From contig JAUWQS010000030.1 in NCBI GenBank assembly GCA_030610915.1, positions 1-10,927 of the forward strand: a stretch of 10,927 nt of DNA, given 5' to 3'. This DNA comes from Pseudomonadota bacterium. Lineage in GTDB: Bacteria; Desulfobacterota; Syntrophia; Syntrophales; JADFWA01. This document shows, in pieces, positions 1-6,560 of this stretch. A program made the position numbers and the translations under genes. The notes beneath the pieces are model-generated. The model made no database searches. It worked only from the letters and a program-made list of their open reading frames with translations, and had not been told where the DNA came from. Each line of letters begins with the position of its first letter. Within the stretch, counting starts at the first letter, position 1.

Positions 1-1
1 T

Positions 2-709
2 TATGTTTGTGCTGAAGGTCGGTATATTGAAGACGTTTCATTGCAACACTCTCCCCCGGCGGGGGAGGGCAAGGATGAGGGGGAAGGAATCGAAAAACGC
101 GCCGCCATCTTCATCGGCCCGGAGTTCGGAACCGTATCTCGTCCTGACTTGGTGGCCGCCGCACGGGAGGCTGGGGACGCCGACTTCGATGCACTCATTG
201 CCTGCGCCTTTAACTACGACGCCCACTCATCCGAGTTTGACAAGCTTGGCCGCATCCCGGTACTCAAGGCAAGGATGAACGCCGACCTCCACATGGCCGA
301 TGATCTGAAGAACACCGGTAAGGGAAACCTGTTCGTTATTTTCGGCGAGCCGGATATAGACATTCTGGACGTCGAAGACGGACAGATCAAGGTGAAGATC
401 AACGGTGTGGATGTGTTCCACCCCAACACCGGCGAGGTCCGCAGCGATGGGGCCGAAGGCATCGCCTGCTGGTTTATAGACACAGACTACAACGAGGAAA
501 GCTTCTTCGTCCGCCACGCCTATTTCCTTGGTGCAAACGATCCCTATAAATCCCTCAAGACCACCCTCAAGGCCGAGATCAACGAAGATGCCTGGGCCAC
601 CCTTCACAGCGACACCTCCCGCCCCTTCGACAAACCCACCTCCGGCCGCATCGCCGTGAAGGTGATTAATCATTTAGGGGATGAGGTGATGAAGGTGTTT
701 AGGGTATAA
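2..709 (+). CDS. Site-specific adenine DNA methyltransferase, C-terminal part (5' end outside window)
   Basis: The frame is open from the first bases, so this is the last 235 codons of a longer gene; the TTG at 41 is only an internal codon. From about residue 30 the sequence resembles the conserved C-terminal domain of Mod-like, type III-related adenine methylases: IGPEFGTVSRPDLVAAAREA, then GNLFVIFGEPDIDI, ACWFIDTDYNEESFFVRHAYF and the end IAVKVINHLGDEVMKVFRV. The SAM-binding and DPPY catalytic motifs would lie upstream and are not visible. Such enzymes methylate adenine in a target site, usually beside a helicase-nuclease partner. Residues about 15-30 (HSPPAGEGKDEGEG) look like a translated palindromic repeat inserted in frame. 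The stop is followed after 31 bases by ietA. The family call is from remembered motifs; whether the full enzyme is active cannot be judged. Confidence 0.8.
   Translation, partial: YVCAEGRYIEDVSLQHSPPAGEGKDEGEGIEKRAAIFIGPEFGTVSRPDLVAAAREAGDADFDALIACAFNYDAHSSEFDKLGRIPVLKARMNADLHMADDLKNTGKGNLFVIFGEPDIDILDVEDGQIKVKINGVDVFHPNTGEVRSDGAEGIACWFIDTDYNEESFFVRHAYFLGANDPYKSLKTTLKAEINEDAWATLHSDTSRPFDKPTSGRIAVKVINHLGDEVMKVFRV
47..88. repeat. GC-rich dispersed palindrome inside the methylase frame
   Basis: Positions 51-67 form a perfect hairpin, CTCCCCCG / CGGGGGAG around one central G, followed by a purine-rich arm (AAGGATGAGGGGGAAGG). This matches the look of a short repeat family scattered through many proteobacterial genomes, normally between genes. 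Here it is translated as a low-complexity Gly/Glu/Pro stretch with no stop or frame change. That it is an insertion is inferred from its composition and from the conserved domain resuming just after it; exact borders are uncertain. Confidence 0.55.
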
Positions 710-740
710 TGAGACTTAATCAAATATTGGAGGCGAAGCC

Positions 741-1733
741 ATGGCAAGTGCAGAGCAATTAAAGGCACTCCTTAAATCACATTTGGAAGGCGATGATCAT
801 CGGTTCTTTTCCGTGGCCATGCAACTCGCCGCACATGAGGCGAAGTTAGGCCATGGAAAGCTGGCAGAGGAGTTACGTTCACTGATCGACGAAGCAAAAC
901 GTCGTCAAGGTACAGGGCGGCCCATTCCAATTAATCGGCCCCAGGGAGAGTTGGCCGGCCTGTTGACTGTCTCCTATCCAAAGTTCCGCCTGAACGATAT
1001 GGTGCTGTCTGATGCCCTGGAAAATCAACTTCAGAGGGTTATTCGCGAACAGCGCCATGCCGAACGCATTCTTGCCCATGGATTGTCTCCACGGAGAAAA
1101 CTGTTGTTATTAGGTCCGCCCGGCACCGGCAAGACATTGACCGCCTCGGTTCTTGCGGGAGAGCTGGGGATCCCGTTGTTTCAGGTCAGACTTGACGGAT
1201 TGATCACCAAGTTCATGGGGGAGACGGCAGCCAAGCTGAGGCAAATTTTTGAGGCCACAGAGCAAACCCGCGGAATCTATTTCTTCGATGAATTTGACGC
1301 CATCGGTTCCCAGCGTAGTCTGGCGAATGACGTTGGTGAAATTCGGCGTGTACTTAACAGTTTCCTGCAGATGATCGAGCAAGATCAGTCCAACAGTCTT
1401 ATCATTGCGGCCACAAATCACGTTGAAATCCTGGATCACGCACTCTTTAGACGCTTCGATGATGTGCTGCACTATGAACTACCCACGGAAACACAGATTG
1501 CTACTTTACTGCGGGCGCGGCTCGTGCAGTATGCCGCCAAGGGCGTCTCCTGGAAGAGACTATCTAAGACCGCTATCGGATTGAGCTATGCAGAAGTCGC
1601 GCGCGCAGCAGAGGAAGTGCTCAAGGAGTCGTTGATCAATGATCGTGCAAATGTTAACGAGGCCGGCATTCGTAAAACTCTTGTCGAACGCCAGAACCTT
1701 GCCGGACGGCTAAAAAACCTTCGTAACAGCTAA
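741..1733 (+). CDS. ietA: AAA+ ATPase of an IetAS-type ATPase/protease pair
   Basis: A complete 330-aa AAA+ ATPase. Visible motifs are Walker A GPPGTGKT (125-132), a pore-loop-like KFMGET (157-162), Walker B IYFFDEFD (179-186), sensor 1 AATN (223-226), an arginine finger candidate in LFRRFDD (R237/R238) and a sensor 2 region near LSYAEVARAAEE (281-292). The helical N-terminus (1-60) is probably the partner-binding part. The start is supported by GGAGG at 729-733, seven bases before ATG. The next gene is an S8 protease 14 bases downstream, and this gene pair defines IetAS, described on the Agrobacterium plasmid pTiC58 as a stability/toxin-antitoxin-like system and later listed as anti-phage. 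The ATPase probably controls or feeds the protease; that role is inferred. All ATPase motifs are intact although the partner is broken. Confidence 0.85.
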   Translation: MASAEQLKALLKSHLEGDDHRFFSVAMQLAAHEAKLGHGKLAEELRSLIDEAKRRQGTGRPIPINRPQGELAGLLTVSYPKFRLNDMVLSDALENQLQRVIREQRHAERILAHGLSPRRKLLLLGPPGTGKTLTASVLAGELGIPLFQVRLDGLITKFMGETAAKLRQIFEATEQTRGIYFFDEFDAIGSQRSLANDVGEIRRVLNSFLQMIEQDQSNSLIIAATNHVEILDHALFRRFDDVLHYELPTETQIATLLRARLVQYAAKGVSWKRLSKTAIGLSYAEVARAAEEVLKESLINDRANVNEAGIRKTLVERQNLAGRLKNLRNS

Positions 1734-2971
1734 GGTATCGTGTTGCTATGCCTGATCAAAACGAAAAGAAAAAGCACTTCATCCTTAAGGGGGTTACAGA
1801 TACCGAGCCATTTTCCCGACCACCTCAGAAGGTTAAACCAGTGCCAATCCCTCCAAGGGATCGGCGGAGTCACGGAACAGCCTTGCTTGGCCAGATCGAG
1901 GCGTTGAAGCTCCATTCGAAAGAAGCCCGTGAGTTACAGGAAGAAGCAGGACTTGAGGGTGGGTTTGGGTTGCAGGTAGAGTTCGAAAGCGTTCCTGACA
2001 TTGAACTCGCGTTCGAAAGCCTGGCGAGAGAGCGTTCCGGCATCGAGCTGCTGAATGTGCGGCATGACGAGGAGCGGACCTATGCGACCATCTTCGTTCC
2101 CGATGGGAAACTTGCACATTTCGAAAAGCTAATTCAAGAATACCTGGAGGAAAAGCGCAACCGTAACGATAAGGTTCTTGATCATAAAAAACTCATAAAC
2201 ACAATTCAGCAGATTCGTGTTGCAAGCCTGCGCGCCCTGTGGACGGATGATCCTGATGTTTTCCCGGCAACGGATGATGAAACCTTCTGGTGGGAGGTCT
2301 GGCTGCCAATTCGAGATGATCGTTCTGCCACTGTCACTACTTTCCGTAGATTGGCCGAGACTCAGGGTTTTAAGATTGCCTCTGGAGAACTGCGGTTCCC
2401 GGAACGAACAGTATTACTTGTCCGGACATCTGCTCAAAATATGAGCAACTCTATGATGATACTCAACAGCATTGCTGAACTCCGACGGGCAAAAGAAACG
2501 GCCGAATTCTTTGACGCATTGTCACCGGAAGAGCAGCCTGAGTGGCTGGATGATTTACTAGATAAATGTCGATTCCCTGGAGAAGAAGAGCAAGTTCCGC
2601 ATGTGTGTTTACTCGATACCGGGATCAACAACGGTCATCCGCTTATCGCTAAAGCCCTTGCGGCTTCTGATTTGCATACGGTTGAACCAGCATGGGGAAT
2701 CCATGATGCCCAAGGTCATGGCACCGCGATGGCAGGCCTTGCCCTTGCCGGGGATATGACAACGAGACTCTCTTCAGACACACTTGTCGAGATTGGGCAT
2801 CGCCTGGAGTCGGTCAAGCTATTGCCGGAAGATGGAGGCAATATCGGAGCTTCACGCTATCACGGATATCTGACAACGGAGGCAGTTGCACGACCGGAAA
2901 TATCAAATCCGCTTCGACACCGTGTATTTGGCATGGCAGTGACTGCCAGAGATAACAGGGATCGCGGTCGC

Positions 2972-2986
2972 CCTTCAGCCTTCAGC
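2972..2986 (+). repeat. 7-bp tandem duplication causing the ietS frameshift
   Basis: CCTTCAG occurs twice head to tail (2972-2978 and 2979-2985), with one more matching C at 2986. Seven bases shift the frame by +1. With one copy the codons read CGC CCT TCA GCA TGG TCG, giving R-P-S-A-W-S and joining the two protease halves; with two copies translation stops at 3029-3031. A short tandem duplication of this kind can in principle revert by slippage. Confidence 0.85.
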
Positions 2987-4115
2987 ATGGTCGGCAGCGG
3001 TGGATCGTCTCGCTGCAGATGCGGACGATAATGGCGCAACACCTCGATTAATGGTGGTGGCTGCCGGTAATATCGATGACCCGAATGCATGGGTTCAATA
3101 CCCCTCCAGCAACAGCACCGACGGCATTCATGACCCAGGCCAGGCATGGAATGCATTGACAGTGGGTGCCTTTACCGACCTCACCATTATTACTGAACAG
3201 GATACTGGCGATTATAAGCCTATTGCTCCAGAAGGCGGGCTCAGTCCCTTCAGCACAACTTCGTCGATCTGGCAAGGGCATTGGCCTTTGAAACCGGATG
3301 TGGTCTTCGAAGGCGGGAGTGCAGCCAAAGATGCTCTTGGTGCTGTCTGGTTGCGGAGTTTGAGTCTTTTAACATCTCACCACATACCATCAGAACGATT
3401 GTTTACGACAGCGAATGCCACCAGTGCGGCAACTGCGCTTGCCGCCCGCATGGCAGCTCAGCTTATGTCTGCCTATCCTGACCTGTGGCCTGAGACGATA
3501 CGCGGCTTGATTGTACACTCAGCTGCATGGTCGGACAATATGCTGCAAATGTTTTTACCAGAATTTGGCAAACCCTCGAAATCAGACTACGTGCAACTAG
3601 TACGCCGCTGTGGTTTTGGTGTGCCAAATTTGGATCGCGCATTGTGGAGTGTTTCGAATTCTCTCACCATGGTAGTGGAAGATCATCTACATCCATTCCA
3701 ACGTGAAGGCAGCAATCCGCCAAAACTGAGAGATATGAATCTGCATCGTTTACCCTGGCCACTGGATGAACTCGAAGATATCGGCGAAACACAAGTGGAG
3801 ATGCGCGTCACCCTATCATATTTCATAGAGCCCAACCCTTCGGAACGAGGTTTCCGTTCGCGATATCGGTATGAGTCTCATGGGCTGCGTTTTGATGTAA
3901 AACGTCCACACGAATCAGCAGGCGATTTCCGTGCGCGAATCAATGCGGCAGCCCGCGATGAAGAAGAAGGTACCCGCAGTAGAGGAGGAGATCCTGCGTG
4001 GTTGATCGGAACAAATAATAGGCATAAAGGATCTTTGCATTCCGATATCTGGCGAGGCAGTGCAGCGGATCTTGCCAGTCGAGGGACCTTGGCGGTTTTT
4101 CCAGCGCTTGGCTGG

Positions 4116-4118
4116 TAG
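4116..4118 (+). other. In-frame amber codon in the ietS tail (probable Trp to stop)
   Basis: The frame reads GCG CTT GGC TGG TAG AAG ACG. Coding-like sequence continues for 46 codons beyond the TAG (ARYTLIVSI, VDIDLYTAIANQIAVPV) to a TGA. A TGG to TAG change of one base would explain it. Amber recoding as pyrrolysine is possible in principle but nothing here supports it. Confidence 0.75.
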
Positions 4119-4258
4119 AAGACGAGGCCTCGTCATGAACGATATGACAATACAGCACGTTATACATTAATTGTCTCCATTCGCGCCCCAGAGGTTGACA
4201 TCGATCTTTATACCGCCATAGCCAATCAAATCGCTGTGCCTGTGACCGTGGAGACCTG

Positions 4259-4471
4259 ATGAAATTCCGCGCAGTTGTCGTGATGGCATGCGATGATGAG
4301 GTAATTCCCCTGCAGAAACGAATCGAAACGGTCTCGGACGACACGGATTTGGAAGAAGTGTACAACACGGAACGCCATCTGCTTTACGTTGCCTGTACCC
4401 GCGCACGGGATCATCTGCTTGTAACGAGCAGCTATCCGGCATCGGAGTTCCTGGATGATCTGCGGCGGTAA
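4259..4471 (+). pseudogene. C-terminal remnant of a UvrD/Rep-like DNA helicase
   Basis: Seventy codons that match the end of superfamily 1 UvrD-type helicases: FRAVVVMACDDEVIPLQ (following the usual GLEF block) and helicase motif VI in ERHLLYVACTRARDHLLV, then the tail ASEFLDDLRR. Walker A and motifs Ia to IV are absent, so this cannot act as a helicase. Its ATG overlaps the ietS TGA (TGATG), yet that start is probably accidental: homologues have several hundred residues upstream. The simplest reading is a deletion that removed the helicase front and joined its end directly behind ietS. The upstream gene order may therefore once have been ietA-ietS-helicase, which is inference. Confidence 0.8.
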
Positions 4472-4584
4472 GTTTTCGGGGTATATCCGGGAATATGCGG
4501 TACACTTTCCCCATTGGCCTGTCAACCCTGTGTCATATAAAACGGCGCTACACTTTTTTGAATATATCTATCGGATTAATACGT

Positions 4585-4590
4585 TATAAT
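4585..4590 (+). promoter_or_regulatory. Possible -10 element before the interrupted unknown gene
   Basis: The 187-base gap at 4472-4658 contains a perfect TATAAT, 68 bases before the first ATG. The nearest -35-like TTGAAT (4558-4563) lies 21 bases away, which is too far, so support is weak. A small dyad (ATCGG at 4569-4573 with CCGAT at 4593-4597) surrounds it. Nothing else recognisable lies in this gap. Confidence 0.3.
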
Positions 4591-4658
4591 AACCGATGAA
4601 ATGGTTGAATAGGACATGGGGTGGTTTTTCTGCCGTTGTATTGTAAAAGAGGGTATAT

Positions 4659-5368
4659 ATGCCTGCAATGGGCATCAGAGGTTTTATAATGAATTCAAGT
4701 CAGGGTACTATGGGTGAACAACTCTCCTTATTTGATGATGAATATACCTTGTTAAACACCGGTGTGTCGGAATTGACAAGGCTCGATCTGGATGAGGCAA
4801 AGAAGACTTTCCAGCGCTGCAAGGAAATGTGGAAAGACAGTGGTGATATTGACAGTAAAGTTAAACTTGCCGATTTTCTGATCCGGGGTTTTGCTGATGC
4901 CCCGAACAACTGCATGGATGAGCCCGCCTATCTGTACAAATTATGGCTGTCTTTTGAAGACTATGTGAAATCTATAAACTTTGACAGTCTCGTAAAAAGT
5001 CCACGCAATGTCATTCTGAGGAGCGGAGCGACGAAGAATCTCAATGATATTAGATTCTTCGCTATCGCTCAGAATGACAAAAGAGTGTTTTTCAGACTTT
5101 TTACGAGTTCATCAACTTTGAATCTGATAATATCGTCTCGGACATTAAAAACTCCTTTTTCAGAAAGTTGCTCGAAGCCGTTGCCCGATGTAATTTGGCC
5201 GATGTGCCCTATCTTTTCAAGAACATCCCGAGTGATAATGAACCATTTATGAGACTTATCAGATGGATTGACTTCATAGATATCCGCAGGCGCATGAAAG
5301 ATATTAACCCTTCCCTGTTTTCCGAATATTTGAAATATGTCGGAAGAAGAAAACAGACAGGAAAGTAA
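4659..5368 (+). pseudogene. Unknown-function gene split by a MITE
   Basis: The first part (4659-4976) encodes 106 residues beginning MPAMGIRGFIMNSSQG and including GEQLSLFDDEY and an acidic helical stretch (LDLDEAKKTFQRCKEMW), reminiscent of a TPR helix pair but too short to assign. The second part (5114-5368) encodes 84 residues ending EYLKYVGRRKQTGK in another frame. Removing 137 bases (4977-5113) restores one 190-aa protein across the junction ...YVKSINFESDNIVSD. In the present sequence translation runs through the element and stops at 5252 after a nonsense tail. Two starts are possible: ATG 4659 (AGAGGG at 4648-4653) and ATG 4689 (AGAGG at 4677-4681, seven bases away); I slightly prefer 4689. 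I do not recognise the family. The gene is separated from the defence genes by 187 bases and may have its own promoter. Confidence 0.7.
4985..5113. mobile_element. Palindromic MITE-like element inserted in a gene
   Basis: Perfect 13-bp terminal inverted repeats, CTCGTAAAAAGTC (4989-5001) and GACTTTTTACGAG (5095-5107), enclose an imperfect inner palindrome built on TGTCATTCTGAG...GAAGAATCT and its reverse complement. That core belongs to a very common dispersed bacterial repeat type. Direct repeats AACTTTGA at 4977-4984 and 5114-5121 flank it and look like a target duplication, though 4 and 6 extra bases sit between them and the inverted repeats. No transposase is encoded, so mobility would need an enzyme elsewhere. 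Confidence 0.8.
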
Positions 5369-5375
5369 AGTTTGC

Positions 5376-5403
5376 AGGGTGGATTAAGCGAAGCGAATCC
5401 ACC
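5376..5403. repeat. Short dispersed palindrome between convergent genes
   Basis: GGTGGATT (5378-5385) and AATCCACC (5396-5403) form an 8-bp stem around AAGCGAAGCG. This resembles a small repeat found in many genomes. It lies just after the unknown gene's stop and could limit read-through toward the opposing operon, but there is no T-run to make it a standard terminator. Confidence 0.55.
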
Positions 5404-5431
5404 GGAAACTGAGAGCAGTGGACAGTGGTCA

Positions 5432-5469
5432 GCTTGAAGAGGCACATCCATTAAAACAAGGATTGAAGC
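5432..5469. CRISPR. Solitary CRISPR-like repeat (no array)
   Basis: A 38-base unit begins GCTTGAAGAGGCACATCC and ends ATTAAAACAAGGATTGAAGC. The end has the GGATTGAA(A/G)C form typical of many type I and type III CRISPR repeats, and the start mirrors it weakly (GCTT/GAAGC). No second copy occurs within 80 bases on either side, and no cas gene is in the window. It may be the last relic of an array or a repeat copy carried by recombination. Assignment rests on resemblance only. Confidence 0.4.
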
Positions 5470-5511
5470 ACGTATTCCCCACTCAGACAAGAAATAAGCA
5501 TCACCTTTGCC

Positions 5512-6537
5512 TTACTTACATAACCGGCAGTCAGGATAACAGGAGGGGCAAAGCAGGCGCATGTCATCGCAGAGATAAAAGCTGAGGACCGGTTGATGGC
5601 AGCCCGTGCAAATGAGATGCTCCAGCCTGTTGGTTATCGGATTCAGGGGTATCTCCACAGGCATCCTGTTTTTACGTCGCTGTAGATCCACCCTGAGAAC
5701 GGAAGCTGACATAAAGACGCGAAGAACATTAATCGGCTCTATCAGGATTTCCAGGGCATATCTGTCACGGGCATCGCCGATTTTTTTATGATACTCTATT
5801 TTTGTCGCCTCCAATTGAGATAATCCCCTGTCAACATCCTCTTTTTTAACTCCCTTCTTTTTCAGGGTTTTCTCTATCTCTCCGGCGATCGTGCCATAAT
5901 ATTCCCGGAGCCTCCTCATGTCACGATTGAGCCGCCTGTTTAAACTCTTCAAAAAATCCTGATATTCAAGGAGCGCCAATCTGCCGGCTATCTCTCTCCC
6001 TCTTTCCAGAGACCCTGCTATATCCAAAGTCCTTTGATCGGAAAGATTGTCCGAGACGTTCTTCAATTCCTCTTCCAGTCTTTCCCATATTTTCAGGGGA
6101 ACGGTACCTGTCTGTTCGTTGAGCGCTATCGTCAGAATACGCTCTGCCTTTGTATCTGAAACAGCGCTGACCCTGAAATTCATCAGCAGATAGCTGAGCT
6201 GTTTTACTTCATAATCCACGAAACGGAAGATGCCGTTTTGAACGATTAGATTGTTCTCAAGGATTTTTTCAGGGTTCTTGATGACGGGCTTCAAATGGGG
6301 AAGTGATACTGCCGCAAATAATCCTCTTGAAGAGACCAGAGATCCGAGAGAATCGATAAGGTCATTTTCATAATGATTTCCGTCTCCACCCTGAAATGTA
6401 AAGGTTTCCATCTCACCAACGGAAAGGCTCTCCTGAAGTTCTTTGGGGAAAAGTATCTGTAGAGCGTTGTCAACGGTTGACTCGACGAGACAACCGCGCC
6501 TCTCGAGGATTCTTGTAACCAGGCCCTGAATATCCAT
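5512..6537 (-). CDS. Coiled-coil protein with C-terminal cysteine cluster, partner of SNF2 helicase
   Basis: A 341-aa protein if started at ATG 6537; a TTG three bases upstream is possible but leaves less room for the ribosome. GAGG lies four bases before the ATG. Residues 1-150 (numbered from the upstream TTG) are a mixed domain without a motif I know. Residues about 150-265 are highly charged and helical, likely a coiled coil (LEYQDFLKSLNRRLNRDMRR, EIEKTLKKKGVKKEDV). The C-terminus holds seven cysteines, CTGC (311-314), C324, CPSC (331-334), C338 and C341, consistent with a zinc ribbon. It follows the SNF2 gene by 13 bases in the same direction, so the products probably act together, the zinc end perhaps contacting nucleic acid. 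I do not recognise a named family; function unknown. Confidence 0.75.
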   Translation of the reverse strand: MDIQGLVTRILERRGCLVESTVDNALQILFPKELQESLSVGEMETFTFQGGDGNHYENDLIDSLGSLVSSRGLFAAVSLPHLKPVIKNPEKILENNLIVQNGIFRFVDYEVKQLSYLLMNFRVSAVSDTKAERILTIALNEQTGTVPLKIWERLEEELKNVSDNLSDQRTLDIAGSLERGREIAGRLALLEYQDFLKSLNRRLNRDMRRLREYYGTIAGEIEKTLKKKGVKKEDVDRGLSQLEATKIEYHKKIGDARDRYALEILIEPINVLRVFMSASVLRVDLQRRKNRMPVEIPLNPITNRLEHLICTGCHQPVLSFYLCDDMRLLCPSCYPDCRLCK

Positions 6538-6560
6538 CAAACCTCAAACCTCAAACCTCA
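6537..6560 (-). repeat. Heptamer tandem repeat over the SNF2 stop and next ribosome binding site
   Basis: On the - strand GAGGTTT is repeated about 3.4 times. The first copy supplies the last Glu-Val codons and TGA stop of the helicase gene; the last copy supplies GAGG for the following ATG. A change in copy number would leave the helicase stop in place but change the spacing and number of Shine-Dalgarno-like GAGG sites ahead of the partner gene. Confidence 0.8.

Larger units (their letters stand above)
1748..4259 (+). pseudogene. ietS: Subtilisin-like (S8) serine protease of IetAS, broken by a frameshift and a nonsense codon
   Basis: Read with two corrections this is one 834-aa protease. 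The first frame (1748-3031) holds the catalytic Asp in CLLDTGINNGH (D290) and His in GHGTAMAG (H324). The second frame (3000-4118) holds the oxyanion Asn in LMVVAAGN (N439 of the repaired protein) and the Ser in NATSAAT (S557). The break is a tandem 7-bp duplication at 2972-2985; removing one copy joins the frames as RPSAWSAAVDRL, the expected protease sequence. The second frame then meets TAG at 4116-4118, but the same frame continues as KTRPRHERYDNTARYTLIVSI... to TGA at 4257-4259, which looks like the real C-terminus. As written, no product carries the whole catalytic triad. It sits 14 bases after ietA with only a weak AAGG before ATG, so the pair is probably translationally coupled. The N-terminal ~280 residues are an IetS-type extension without a recognised motif. 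Confidence 0.85.

Noticed and set aside
3000..4118. A separate 372-aa gene downstream of a 427-aa gene
   Set aside because: Both are halves of one S8 protease; the break is explained by the 7-bp duplication and the start codon there is an internal Val.
4116..4118. Pyrrolysine recoding of the amber codon
   Set aside because: A one-base Trp-to-stop change is simpler, and the gene already has a frameshift; no pyl gene is in the window.
5376..5403. Rho-independent terminator between convergent genes
   Set aside because: The hairpin lacks a following T-run on either strand and matches a dispersed repeat instead.
5370..5511. A multi-unit CRISPR array
   Set aside because: Only one repeat-like unit is present; the flanking sequence at spacer distance shows no second copy.
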